64,000 nucleotides of DNA from Escarpia spicata (Eukaryota; Annelida; Polychaeta; Sabellida; Siboglinidae). The notes beneath the pieces are model-generated. The model saw nothing but the letters and a program-made list of their open reading frames with translations. It was not told where the DNA came from and made no database searches. Where the stretch lies: assembly GCA_963995525.1 (NCBI GenBank), contig OZ023211.1, forward strand, positions 52,480,228-52,544,227, written 5' to 3'. This document shows positions 1 through 58,149 of the stretch, piece after piece (within the stretch, counting starts at the first letter, position 1; each line of letters begins with the position of its first letter). A program made the translations under genes and the position numbers.

Positions 1-45727
<45,727 letters not shown>

Positions 45728-46100
45728 TAGTCCCAACTTTGACGTCGCCGACTCTGAGCATGAAGATTATGCACCGGACGCTTTATGCTAATTTTTGTTT
45801 TGCAGTAATATTTCTTTCAGACTGTTGACTTTTTGTGTGGTTAAAGCTACTAAGAGAAAGTGTCTTGCTTGATGTGCTTACTGGTAACATTTGAATTAAC
45901 AGACATCGCTGCAAGAGCTGCTGTTCAATGTTGTATGTAGTAGTCGGGGAGAGGTTGTTTCGTTTGTTCTCGCCATGTTTATTGAAGGTGTATCAGGTTA
46001 CTACATTATTCTACAAATAATTATTGATGAAGCAATAAATCATCGATATTGATGTGGAGTATCTTTGTCTTGCCCCTGCAGATTATTACAAATAAATGAA
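45728..46100 (+). other. DYNC1H1: DYNC1H1 3' UTR with poly(A) signals
   Basis: Non-coding sequence after the stop. AATAAA occurs at 46035-46040 and again at 46091-46096. The first is about 310 nt after the stop and is a plausible end of the transcript. The exact cleavage site cannot be read from sequence. Confidence 0.6.
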
Positions 46101-47480
46101 TGTGTAATGAGCTTTCAGAGCATCTTTGTGGAGTGGCATGAATCAAGATGTCAATTCGTGAACAAGTAAATACACCAACTGAATGCAATATTATACCGGT
46201 ATATTTGTTCATTACCCCTCACTATATAGATGCAGTATAATGTGTATTCTTCTTAAATATATATATGTAAACGGTGTTAGTTGAAACTTACATTGCTGTT
46301 TTTTCATTGTTGTCCTACATAATGTTAATGTCTAGTAATGGTCCTAATTTGACTCATTCAATTTACATGCCATATTTTCTTTTCTTTTTTAATCGTTACA
46401 ACATGGTCTGGTTTAAAAGTTGTTATTGAATATAGTATAAAGAATCATGTGAACTATAATGTTCCTTTGATGTTACGAAGAACTAAAAATAATTTATGTT
46501 AATAATTTACAAAATTTGCATATGCTATGCGATGTGGTTAAGATGTTTTCAATGGTTAAAACCAGAACTGGTCTGGGTTACAAAAGTGCAACAATTGCAG
46601 TGCATTGCTTGTTCAGAAAATGATGTTCAAACCTTCAATAATATAGTAAAATTCATTCATAGATAGTTAAGCATTTGCTACTTGGTTATCTTTGGCTTTG
46701 GCTAACATTTTCATTATTAAAAATTGTCTGTTGTGTCTAGATTGTTGTTGGGAGTTCTTCCTCGGGTTATTTTATTTATATTTATCCCTTTAACATTATA
46801 GTAATGTGTTTAAGTTCCTGTGTCCCGCAGTTAAATCAACTATGATACACTTTTCCAGACATACATATATCCAGTTTAAGATTATGGTCAGGGTGTTTAA
46901 CTTTACCATTTGACTAAAATGCTTTCACAGTCTTAACTACTTATAATATAACTGCTAGGAGTTTCAAGTACTGTACCAGCATATCACTTACAATACCCTA
47001 TAAAGGCTGCTTATTCAACAAAAGATTTGGGTCCCGCAGTTAAGTACAGTGTCTGCATACTGTCGTGATCCACAATGGCTCTGTACCTGCAAACTTCTTC
47101 GGAATTGCTTTTGATCGCGTGACTGGCACTCCCGCCCATCATCGCAAGCCAGGGCTGTTTGCCAAGCAAAACTAGCCCTGGCAGATCTCCTACGCGAAGT
47201 GCGGAAGTTAGCTGAGTCAAACTAGTAATTGACTTCGCCAGTCGCGACTGCTTCACCCATGAGAACAATGCAAATACCCGCCCCAATTTTAAAACGGATA
47301 AACGACTTCTGGGAATCCCAATATATAATGACCCGTTCGCCCATTAGCACGAGCAGCTGAGTATTGTGTATTCAAATAATTGCTTCTACTTACTAAACAT
47401 TGCATGTAACACGAGCCACGGTTGGTTGAAATTAGTTTTATTATGACCACCTGACCTGCCGACAACCACTGATCTAGTGA
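46100..47480. other. Intergenic sequence, no gene recognised
   Basis: AT-rich sequence downstream of DYNC1H1. A minus-strand open stretch at 47011-47286 is in a more GC-rich patch but has no recognisable similarity. Confidence 0.45.
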
Positions 47481-47514
47481 GCGATTTCATAGGTTGAGCC
47501 TAAATTCAGAGTTT

Positions 47515-47905
47515 CGCAAAGCGGTCAGCCAGGGGTACTGCTGGCTGGCACTGACGTAATCAGCAGCAGCGAACACTGGCGCGCGAGGATGCTCCCGCCA
47601 AGATTTGGGAATTCCCAAGAACGCCTGGTAATTTTATGCAAATAAAAATACGACCTATAGTGACGGTCACAGGAACCAATGAAAGACTGAACTACGTCGC
47701 AGCCAAGTTCGCGGGCGTTTTTCGACGATTATGACAGGTAAATTTATGTTAACTTTGACGTTATGAAGAATCGTTTAAATGATGGCATATAATAATAGCA
47801 CAACTTATTTACGCCACGCACACATCGTTAAGTACATCTACTTTAATATGATTGTGACGTAATCAGCAGCAGCGACCCCTGGCGCGCGAGGATGCTTCTA
47901 AGCGA
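47515..47905. repeat. Direct repeat pair of about 45 bp
   Basis: GACGTAATCAGCAGCAGCGA with CTGGCGCGCGAGGATGCT occurs at 47554-47592 and again at 47856-47894, with few differences. It may be the left end of the LINE fragment that follows. Confidence 0.6.
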
Positions 47906-48260
47906 GATGAAGACAACCTGTTGCCTTGTGACTTTCAAAACACTTGAAAACCCATCTTTTCCGGGTTGCTTACGCAACCAGTCGGTTTATTATTATTTAT
48001 TATCTTGTACATGTCTTTACTGATTTATTATCAATATACCTTTAATTTATTTTAACGATCATCTTTAGTTGTAACGTTTTGTTGTTGTTGTATATATTGT
48101 CATTTATTAAAACAAAATTACTATAATTAATTTTATGTAACTTATTAATGTTCTGCATTTGTAAATATATATTAGTATGTATTTTAAGCGCATCCGAATG
48201 GATTTATCTAGATTTATGGCGCTATATAAGTGTTCTTCTTCTTATTATTATAATGACTTC
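47895..48260 (+). pseudogene. CR1/L2-type LINE 3' end
   Basis: Starts in decayed ORF2 C-terminus (TFKTLENPSFP-like) and ends GGCGCTATATAAGTGTTCTT followed by (CTT)/(ATT) tail repeats. Same tail as the fragment at 18425-18990. The flanking stretch 48261-49240 shows no recognisable feature. Confidence 0.65.
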
Positions 48261-49446
48261 TCTAACGCCTGACAATAATATATACCAGTTCTTAACGTGA
48301 CCGGCCAGACATGTGCAGCTGAAAAACTAGTGGACTGTTTCCGTCGTTTGATTGCAATATTTAGCCGCTGGCAGTTGTTGCTAGGATACGTGTCTACGAT
48401 TGTGTCAATAATAATAATATAAAAATGCCGTTTTCACACCAAAATCGGAAGAAACATTTGCGAAAGATATTGATATTAATTGTACCTCCTTGTCACTTAT
48501 TTTTTTCATGTTACGCAAATAAATAGTCAGAAAAAGTTGGTTTTAGTTCAATATACTTAGTTTCCGTATGAAAACACAGCGCCGCGCAAAGTTTGGTAAC
48601 AGCGTTTACCGTGCTAGCGGTTATAACCAATGAAAAAGATATGTTGACGTACGTGGCGTAATTGCCTAAGGAAGTCACGGTCAGTTACTCGTGCACAGAG
48701 ATCAGCGGCTAGATCTCACGAGATTCAAAGCGACGGATTTTAATGCGAGTCAAACAACGACCCGGCTAAGAATGGAGACCCCGAATTTCGCCGTACATAG
48801 TGAGAACACATCGTTTTAACAACAAACCTGAACATACTCTTCCATAAAATATTCATATTCTTAATCTCTACCCTATATATCCAATCACATTTGTGCAAAC
48901 AAATTGTTCGAAACTTGTTTTGAGTGTAGTAATTCAAATTTTAAAATGGCGAAATCGCGTTGCCGCGAAGACACGCTAGCGCAAATAGTCGTGTTATGTA
49001 TAGTAATTATTATATGCCAGGTACGTAGTTTCTGTAGTTTATCATGTAAATGTTCCATGTTATATTATTAAATTAATCATGTATTTACCAACCTGATTAT
49101 TCATAGCTGAGTTTGTAAAAAAAAGTGTTTGTTCGGCGATGTTTTTACCCCAGAACCCTCCCTTATTACGTGCGCACATTTCCAGTCAGAAATCACCGCA
49201 ACCGGAAGGAAGTGACAGAGACTCCTACACCATGCGCACGCAGAGGAGGTACCAACTCGGCAACAATAAGTAATTTGCGCGTGGCGCCGCTGGGGCGTCG
49301 ATGAGCTAACCGCGTTGTGGCGCCCATGTAAACAGATAGGGAAACGGTTAATACGTTACGTATTTGAGGCAACAGTCACCATTCAGACGCATGTTTCACT
49401 ATCCCATTGAATCACGGAGGTGAAGTGATGTGCCAGTGTCAGACTA

Positions 49447-49628
49447 ATGGAGTTTAATAGCAACAACGATCAATGGAATTATCAACAACGCCGAAAAAGT
49501 GTCAGGCGCCGGGACACTGCCAATCGGGCCAAGGCAATTTTGGCAATGATTGAATCAAATCAGATGGCTGTTGACAGTGACAGTGTTGTTGACATTGTCA
49601 GTCGATTTTTTCTGGTGAACACATGGTA
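49447..49628 (+). CDS. Possible first coding exon of an unknown gene
   Basis: ATG at 49447 opens a 60-codon frame (MEFNSNNDQWNYQQRRKSVR, basic then Asp-rich) that runs into ACATG/GTAAGT, a strong donor at about 49625. The 300 bp upstream are relatively CpG-rich (GCGCGTGGCGCCGCTGG near 49277), as at a promoter. I recognise no domain and cannot find a following exon, so this is weak. Confidence 0.25.
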
Positions 49629-49629
49629 A

Positions 49630-50793
49630 GTACGCGTATTTAAGTAATATTGGTAGTTCCACCGTGCATACTGGTGTTACATGAATTGGTCATAGTTAAC
49701 AGAAAATGCCGTTTTGCACAAAAACCTAATTATAATGTCACGTGTAATTATCAAATCTTTACTCGAACAGTTTCAATATTCTAAATTACTAGCCATTGTT
49801 TAATCAATATTGTCCAAACAATTTATTTAAAAAGTTGTTTTAAGGGAAATACTTACATTTGTAAAATCAGAAAAGCACGCTCCACGAATTGACGCTATCA
49901 CACAAATTGGTCATGGCTGTTGTTATGGCAAGCCGTACCGGCAAAAACTGAATTAATTACGTCACTGGACAACGCGCACGCTGCATGGCGTTGTTGTTTA
50001 TGGTTAGCTTTCCTGGCGTTACTATTGTAAATAGTAGAATTCACTGAAAATATTTGATGCTAATTTCTTATGAGTGATTTAGCAAATGTAAGTTATTTAA
50101 TGACGACAAGGAGGTTTGTTCAAAAGAAAACATTTAATGGTAAATTGATGACACCAGCATTGACATTGTTTGCTTTTCATATACAGTGTTCACAATCTTA
50201 TATTTTAGCTTAATATTTTGAACATTTAGTTTGAATAAATATTGAAACACTACTCTTCCTGACTACTTGCCACACAACAGGGGCAGTTGAAATGTTCCTC
50301 GAGTGACACCTCTGTAACCTAGGTACACCAGATAAGGCATTGGGTGGTGTTTCCCTTTTGTATACGCAGCACACATCATCTGTTACAATTTCTTGAAGTT
50401 GTGCGTTGTTTGTTGGTGAATGTGTCGCTGCGATTGTCGGGGTGCCTGTTTGTTTGGTTGGTTGGTTCGTTTGTGTTTTGTTTTGTTTGTTGGGTTTGAT
50501 ATCTTTCTTATTTGTTGGTTTGATTTTCTGAAATACCTGGTCCACCACACGCCCTTCTGTGATAGCTTGACCACCATTGACCATTCCATGTTGACTGTAT
50601 GCTTTTTTACATGGTGGCACAAAATAATGTTTCTTCAAGTTAAGAAACGAATCTAAATTCGGGAGATGTGGTGTTGTGCAGTGTGTTTGTGTGTGTTGTT
50701 GTGTTCGTTGCTATGTGATCTACCCTGCTACCAGGTGCATGCATGTCCACAACAGTAGTGTTCGGGGCTAGGTAATCATCACTGTTACACACT
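49630..50793. other. Intergenic or intronic sequence, nothing recognised
   Basis: Contains a G/T-rich stretch (50430-50520) and TGTGTTGTTGTG runs near 50680. ACACAAATTGGTCA at about 49900 is the inverse of TGACCAATTTGTGT at about 53837, possible remains of the ends of the pogo-type element in between. Confidence 0.35.
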
Positions 50794-51445
50794 CAGTGTT
50801 TCCGCCAGCAGAATAAAAGGGTAAAATTACGTACCCAAAAATAATTCTAGGGTACAGATACGTACCCAAAATAAATCAAGATTTTTTATATATAAATATT
50901 CTGTGCAATGAAACTGATACTTGATGACGTTTTTAAAGGTGAAGAATGAGCCCGTGCCAACACATTTATGCTAGCTATTCTGTGATTGGCTAAACGTGGT
51001 ATTCACTGTGGGATTGAAGCCTTCACCTCAGGATAGAACATTACATACCAGTATATGGGATTATTGGTAGGCTTAGTGTAAAGAATACAGCGTGCTGTCA
51101 TGGCTGTACATTTTTCGCGATGTTTTTGAGTATTCATTGTTTCTTGGTGAAGAAAAACAACCCAACAAGATACCATACTACAGTTTACAATTTTCCTGCT
51201 GACTGTTACATTTATTATTCATTCACCTACGAAACATGGAAATGATCACCATGAGCCGCGCGGGATTTTCGACTCTAGGAAATCACTTCTCTTAGCATCT
51301 AGAAATCCAATTTTTTCTGGGAGTGGGCCCCCACAACCCTGCCCATCAGGGGCGCCCGTGGCAGACTTAGCCTGCCAGTTCCGTGGTCTCACAATTGACT
51401 AACTCCATACCCAAATTATTTTTTCTCACGGAAACCCTGACACTG
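50794..51445. mobile_element. hAT-like element remnant
   Basis: The left end CAGTGTTTCCGCCAGC resembles, read inverted, the right end CAGTGTCAGGGTTTCCGTGA. It contains TTTTTTCTGGGAGTGGGCCC and CATCAGGGGCGCC. CAGTGTTTCC termini are hAT-like. No 8-bp duplication is visible and there is no transposase. Confidence 0.4.
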
Positions 51446-51479
51446 CATGCACGTCAGCAGTAACAGTAATTATGTTCGC

Positions 51480-52440
51480 CGATTGATGATCCACATTGCT
51501 AGGCCTTTTCATTGCAGACAAGTCAGCAGTAGTGTTTATTGCTTGGTGATCTACACTGCCAGCTGCTGCCGGCACGTCTACAGTTGGCGCGTCGTTTATT
51601 GCTTGGTGATGTACACTGCCTTCCGCTGCAGGCACGTCTACAGTTGGTGCGTCATTTATTGCTTGGTGATGTACACTGCCTCCTACTGCAGGCAGTCTAC
51701 AGTTGGTGCATCGTTTATTGCTTGGTGATGTACACTGCCTTCCGCTGCAGGCACGTCTACAGTTGGTGTGTCGTTTATTGCTTGGTGATGTACACTGCCT
51801 CCTGCTACAGGCAGTCTACAGTTGGTGCGTCATTTATTGCTTGGTGATGTACACTGCCTCCTACTGCAGGCAGTCTACAGTTGGTGCATCGTTTATTGCT
51901 TGGTGATGTACACTGCCTCCCGCTGCAGGCACGTCTACGTTGGTGCGTCGTTTATTGCTTGGTGATGTACACTGCCTCCCGCTGCAGGCAGTCTACAGTT
52001 GGTGCGTCATTTATTGCTTGGTGATGTACACTGCTTCCTGCTACAGGCAGTCTACAGTTGGTGCGTCGTTTATTGCTTGGTGATGTACACTGCCTCCCGC
52101 TGCAGGCACGTCTACGTTGGTGCGTCGTTTATTGCTTGGTGATGTACACTGCCTCCTGCTACAGGCAGTCTACAGTGGGTGCGTCATTTATTGCTTGGTG
52201 ATGTACACTGCCTCCTGCTACAGGCACGTCTACAGTTGGTGCGTCATTTATTGCTTGGTGATGTACACTGCCTCCTGCTACAGGCAGTCTACAGTTTGTG
52301 CGTCGTTTATTGCTTGGTGATGTACACTGCCTCCTGCTACAGGCAGTCTACAGTTGGTGCATCGTTTATTGCTTGGTGATGTACACTGCCTCCCACTGCA
52401 GGCTCGTCTACAGTTGGTGCGTCGTTTATTGCTTGGTTCT
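51480..52440 (-). repeat. 60-bp minisatellite next to the pogo-type transposase
   Basis: About 16 units of 59 or 60 bp containing TTTATTGCTTGGTGATGTAC and CTACAGTTGGTGCGTC. On the minus strand a 60-bp unit encodes a stop-free 20-residue repeat (SVHHQAINDAPTVDVPAA-like). 59-bp units (GCAGTC for GCACGTC) break that frame. It begins where similarity to the transposase ends, so it may be a decayed coding repeat. Confidence 0.85.
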
Positions 52441-52454
52441 CATCATTTACCACT

Positions 52455-53317
52455 TTACTTGTTGCAAGCTGTTGGTCTGTGACCACACTGGCATTGAACG
52501 TGAAAATTCCCGAAGTAAGCAACCTTAAACGGGCCAAAGACCCCGACATCCAACGGCTGTAGGAAGTGACTCGTATGGGCCGGGAGTAGGAAGAGGATCA
52601 CGTTGTGTTTGTGTGCCCATTCTATTAATGGCACATTGATGTGCGAACTGTGCCCGCCATACAACAACAAAAGGGGTTTGTCTTTGCTGGTAGACACATA
52701 CTTAAGAAAATGTTTACTCAAGTAAGCCTGGAAGATTTTACTTGTGGACCATCCACTGTCGGGCATAGTCCCTTGTGTTCCTGGCAGCGTGCCGTTCATT
52801 AACTCCTCAATCATCCGCTTTCCCTTGAATATTAAGAAGGGAGGCAAGCACTGTCTTATTGCATTTATACAGCTTATGACCGTGGTTGTTGCCGATATTG
52901 GTGAAACTACGGCCAACGATGTCAGACCTATTTCGGCCATTATCTTAGGCAGCACATGTTCCGTAGACACACCAGTTTCATCAACATGGAAAATCCTATG
53001 TGGTTTTCCCAACAAGTCATACTTCTGAAGTATGCTCAGTAACTCATTGTAATAATTATCTAACGTTTCCCTTGTTGCACTGCGTGCTCTAACCATAGAC
53101 AAGCCTTTTGGCTTGGTCATCTTAAGGTCTGGCCATCTCTTTAGCAAGCGATACACCCATATATCATTTGGTGGTGGCGTAAAGTTGTTACAGGCACACC
53201 ACATGTCCTTGCTGCCTTACGGACCGATACTCCGTCTTCTTTGCATATTTTATATGAATATTTTAGTTGGCCAGGGGTATAATCTCTGTAGGTAGCTAGT
53301 CTTTTTATGGTTTTCTG
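52455..53317 (-). pseudogene. Pogo/Tigger-type transposase, broken
   Basis: Cut-and-paste DDE transposase of the Tc1/mariner-pogo superfamily. The N-terminal psq-type helix-turn-helix (53317 down to about 53185: QKTIKRLATYRDYTPGQLKY and VSVRKAARTCGVPVTTLRHH) is out of frame with the rest, and about 50 residues are missing at the join. The DDE part (from 53204) has RIFHVDETGVST (first Asp) and LLPAHTSHFLQPLDVGVFGP. The second catalytic Asp in the usual LLYDGHSSH reads Gly (GGC, complement of 52656-52658). The C-terminus is cut off near 52520 at the minisatellite. Not functional. Confidence 0.85.
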
Positions 53318-54595
53318 AAAAATACAGACGTACTGATATAGTGTTAGTTTGTAATGTATAAAAAAAAGTTTGGCAATTTTTTTAATACATTAATTTCATA
53401 CATTGTTCCCATTATTCCACCTTTTTAACAAGACAGCCCTGCTATACATACTTTACATACATCGTTAAACACCTGCGCTATATTTGGTAGTTACTATTAC
53501 TCCAGCCTTTATGACAAGACAGGCGTACCATAGATATTCCATAAAAGGTACTGTTTTATAACGTGGCTTAATACGATAAAACGCACCAGCCGATTAACGA
53601 ATTATTATTACTTAAGCATAGAAAGACGCTGTTATACGCGTACACACATCATGTATGCTTTATATGTTGTATTATAAATCTGAACATACTTGATTAAATG
53701 TAATTTCTTTTAATTTTTTTGGTTTTGACCTGTTTATATTGCCAACTCTTGCGTTACCCGTTGTATTCAAATAGCCTAGTGATGCCTCTAGCGGCGACAT
53801 CTAAACGTGATTTCCGGTATGTCCAATTGATGTGAGTGACCAATTTGTGTAAGGTAAGTATATATCAGTGCTGGTACAAGTACTCCAATAAAGTAACTAA
53901 GTAAAAGTAGCTCCCAAAACACTACTTAAGTAAAAGTAAAAGTATCCCCCCAAGAAAGTACATAAGTAATAGTAAAAAGTACTTGTATCGAAAAGAACGT
54001 AAGTAAATTGAACAAAAATATCCGGCTGTCAGATTATTCCAGTATGTGTTCATTATCCAAAATGGATACTTACGCCAAGCAAAGTTTTTTTGACGTAAAT
54101 ACTGATGCCACTACTACGTAGTAATAATAATAATAAACATTATTTACTCATGATAATCAACAGATCAAAAAATAAATGCAATATTATACAACAGAAGAGA
54201 AGAATGCAAACTTAATTAAACTGCAGTAATACCTTTAACAGACCGGTACGGTATATCGTACGTTGTGCATTACCTTTTCAATGAGCTAGAGTAGTTTTCA
54301 ACAAACAGCAAATATTTGCCCACTGTCACCTCACTCTGTTTGATTGACTCAAGACAAATGCATCATGAACGGCATAATTTTGTGTATCTCTTACATTAGT
54401 TACAATAGCAAAATGGACTCATTTTAGTGTGAAAAAATATTTGCTTTAAAATGTCAACTTTTGTATTTAAATATATATTTAAATACTGTTTTGTGGGTTT
54501 TCAAACACATTGATTGACTAAAGTAATAAATTTACAACATTTCCTATTTTTAGTACTAATTATAACCAAATTAATTAGTTATTTTTAGTAATGTA
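53318..54595. other. AT-rich sequence with a dispersed repeat
   Basis: 53868-54000 is rich in AAGTAAAAGTA copies (AGTAACTAAGTAAAAGTAGC, TACTTAAGTAAAAGTAAAAG), typical of an interspersed element seen in many animal genomes. No gene recognised. Confidence 0.45.
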
Positions 54596-55190
54596 GCAAG
54601 CAAACTCAACAGACCAACACGTTCCAATTAGAGGCCATAATACCCATGATTTTGAAGATATTTATACATATTATGCAGTGTGTATAACCACATTAATAAT
54701 GGTAATAAATATATATTAACAAATAATTTAATTGATTAGTCAATATTGGCTAATTAGTGCTCAACCTCGACAGACCAACACATTTCAGTAAAAGGCCATA
54801 ATGTCCATGATTATGAAGATATTTGTATAATTTATGAAAGCAGTAAACCACATTAATTATGGTAATAAATATACATTAACCAGTCATTTCGCATTAACAG
54901 TAACTTCATTAATAAGTTAATAATGGCTAATATTAGCACGCTAACGACTGACCGCTACATTTCGATAAAAGGCTGGAATGTCCATAATTATGAAGACAGT
55001 TACATAATTGATGCAATGTTTACAACCACATTAAACATCATAATAAATATACATTAACCATTCATATAGCATTAACAGTAACTTTATTAATAAGTAAAGA
55101 TTGGCTAAATAACATACAAACTCAATAGATCAGTACATGACAATGAAATACAATATTCATACTCCTAGTTCACTGTGTCTGTGTGCGACT
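54596..55190. repeat. Degenerate satellite, about 180-bp unit
   Basis: Three and a half diverged units starting near 54596, 54758, 54937 and 55120. Each has ACAGACCAACA(C)-like starts, AAAGGCCATAATGTCCATGA and AATAAATATACATTAACCA. It borders the U1 array. 55191-55576 is unremarkable. Confidence 0.75.
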
Positions 55191-55576
55191 GTGTCATGAC
55201 AGGTTGGATGAATACTGCAGGCTCTGTACAGACAAGTAATCAATTGTCACTGCTTCATAATGCAGTGTTCTGCATTTTAACATGAATTTGATCAAGTAAT
55301 GTTTATAACTTGTTCACAGTATTCCGTTGCTAAACTCAAATGCACCAAATGCAAGACTGCTTTCCTCCCATGGCCCATGGGAATCAAGCCATTAAGGAGT
55401 CTGCTCTGCTCATAATACAGTTTTTTTGTAATATTGGAAGTTGATTGTCTCATAATTTAATGTCAGTAGGCTGCAACATTGTGCAGCAAGGTTCATATTT
55501 CAGTATCGTCTTCAACATTATGTCTATAAGTAATGTTCGTGTCATGTTCAGTGGGCACTTTTCAATGTAGATATCA

Positions 55577-57316
55577 GGTGAGCACGTTCTATATCACCTC
55601 AGAATGTGAATCGCTTTTCTACAAAACATAATTGATCACTTTCCGTGCTATACCAGCAATGCATGACTTCAAGCCACGCGTGTCACTACTACACTACACC
55701 ACTCTACAGTAATGTTGTCAGTCGCCCCTGGCTCGTGGTGAGCATGCCGTTCAACATCCGAGTGCATAGCCAGTCCCGCCCCCTTTCGGAAAGTGCCCTC
55801 ACTATGCCTTTTCCAGCTGGATATGTGGTCCTAATCACAAGCACAAATGGACATACCATAATGCATATGAATCAATTTGGAATTATGTACAAAAGCACAT
55901 CACAGCGAAGATAGGATGCGCGATTTCTAGTGTCTTTTATAAGATTTTGATTTGCCTGTTTATATTCGTAATATTATATATTCGTTAGAGATTTAGCACA
56001 TAGATATCTTACGGAACAATTTGATAATTGTTTGTGAAAACAACGAAAACGATTGCACGCACGATTTGTGCCCCTACCGTTATGTATTCCATGCTGAGAC
56101 AGGTCTTAAAAATCATTTTTTCTGATGCATTAAACACAACTGCAATTAAAACTAGGCGGCTAATCAGACAAAAACAGTTGTATGTGCAATGCTGTCATGT
56201 TTACTTTGATTCATACATAATTTGACCGTAAAATGGATAGGGATTGCGCTTACCGATCACCCCTGCTGGTTTTGTATTTACCTATCCGATCGACACTTAA
56301 CCGATCGCAAAAACACAACAAGCGATGACGTAGTACGCACAGCGCGTTAGGGACAGGGAATGGAATCAAGATCGGTATGCTTGCAGACATTCTCTATTGG
56401 CGTTTGCATTCTGTGAAATCATTATTCAACAGTAAAACGGTACGCACACTCACACGTTACTATAATGCACTCTGACTGACATTTTAAGTGCTAGTTTGTC
56501 GCATATAGAAGTTTTTTTTTTGGAAGTAGCCATGTGTACGGACAACGAATCCACCTTGTTTCGGCAATAAATAACATGTAGCATCTTTCGAGTTGCTTTT
56601 TCGGAACAAAATTGTTGGATTTCACGAAAGCACTACTACTAATCGTTTCGAATACAGATTCCTCACTTTGCACACACGGTTGAATTACCTGACCGACATT
56701 TTGCATTGGTTTCAATATTGATATGTAGCCAGTACACTCCACCGTGTATTTGGTAGAAATCGTGTTCCCCAGCGTTTTTCGTCGTAACAAATTTTTTTTT
56801 ATGGAATCCTGCATGCGTGAAAGATTGGTTTAGCATATGCTTTGCGGGCCGTGTATTGTGGCATATAATGTAAACATGTATGTTAATTCAAAGGTTGACG
56901 GAGATCACGCGCAATCTTTCGGTTGTGACGTAGGCAGACAGTGACGTACTCAGTCCGCCAATAAGAGTAAATACGTTAAGTTCATTGTTTATTGTTTCTG
57001 CTGATATATTACTACTACTGGTACGTTTAGTCACTTACATATATGTGGTATTTGCTACAGTGTATGTTATTGTGTTGTAGTTTCAAACGGTAAACCGTAT
57101 TAATCTTTTAGATGCATAGGCTCAACAAATGTATTTTATTTCCATTTACAGAATGGATGACCTCAGTGCTTCCTAGCAATTTCAAATGTTAACAGCACGT
57201 ACATGATTTACTACTATTTAAAAAAATCGTTGAAAGTTGATCATTCCAATTCTAACAAAGTAGCATCGAACGCGGCATCAAACTCATAGTCATACGGTCT
57301 GTTTGCATATTTTTCG
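55577..57316 (+). repeat. U1 tandem array unit A, U1 gene deleted
   Basis: Matches unit B (57317-59904) along its length, but 758 bp of B (57551-58308), including the whole U1 gene, are missing. The breakpoint at about 55807 lies at a shared ATGC (ctcactATGC / atttATGCC). Smaller indels account for the rest of the length difference. The left array border is at about 55577. Confidence 0.85.
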
Positions 57317-57744
57317 TATGAACACGTTCTATATCACCTCAGAATGTGAATCGCTTTTCTAACAAACATATAATTGATCAGTTTTCCGTGCTATACTAAT
57401 AATGCGTGACTTCAAGCCACGCGTGGCACTACTACACTACACCACTCTACAGTAATGTTGTCAGCCGCCCCTGGCTCGTGTTGAGCGAGCCGTTCAACAT
57501 CCGAGTGCATAGCCAGTCCCGCCCCCTTTCGGAAAATGCCCTCACTATGCTGTCTACCATTGAGCCGAGCAAGAAGCTGAACATGAAACTTGTTTTGTTG
57601 TTTTGTAATTTAAGAACTTACTGCTATTCCCTTGTAGACAACTAGTGAGCGTCATAATAATTACGCATTAATAATAGCTACACTTAAATTAACTATAACA
57701 AACGATATCAATAAAAAGAACTTTCAGATTCGCCCGTTAACGAG

Positions 57745-57806
57745 ACACCATATTTTCACCACAACGAGGCCGTACTATCGATGAAGGTAGGCGACTTGTA
57801 AAAAGC
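57745..57806 (+). promoter_or_regulatory. Putative U1 proximal promoter (PSE region)
   Basis: The 60 bp before U1 contain TTTTCACCACAACGAGGC at about -53 to -36, where animal snRNA genes carry the proximal sequence element bound by SNAPc. There is no TATA box at -25, as expected for a pol II snRNA promoter. Identical in unit C. The exact element is a guess by position. Confidence 0.4.
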
Positions 57807-57888
57807 ATACTTACCTGGCACAGGAGATACCTTGATCACCAAGGAGGTTCTCCCAGGGCGAGGCCTTTCCATTGCACCTCGGTTGGGC

Positions 57889-57923
<35 letters not shown>

Positions 57924-57970
57924 GGTGCGTAATTTTTGGTAGTGGGGGACTGCGTTCGCGCTATCCCCTT
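57807..57970 (+). ncRNA. U1: U1 spliceosomal snRNA, complete
   Basis: RNA of the U1 snRNP, which recognises 5' splice sites by pairing with its 5' end. It starts ATACTTACCTG, the exact splice-site recognition sequence. The SL I region has GATCACC, the SL II loop ATTGCAC (U1A site), and the Sm site AATTTTTGG lies at 57931-57939. The terminal stem-loop is GGGGGACTGCGTTCGCGC plus TATCCCC. About 164 nt, the canonical length, with no gaps against the general U1 pattern. The U1-70K loop, usually ATCACGA, reads ATCACCA here. It lies in a tandem unit and looks functional. Confidence 0.95.
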
Positions 57971-58149
57971 GCAAAATCCTAAAAGCTTACTTAATTTTCT
58001 TTTTTATATACTCGAATTTAATATCACAAAATTCGATCACTTTTCTTGTCGATTGTTATCGTGATTCGAAATGGAAATGGATGCCGAACGTAATAGTGCA
58101 GTTTTACGTCCGCCTTAGTCGAATACACTTCGAGCTGTGTTGAGTCGGT

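Noticed and set aside
47011..47286. 91-codon minus-strand open frame
   Set aside because: No recognisable similarity, no splice context; probably chance in a GC-richer patch.
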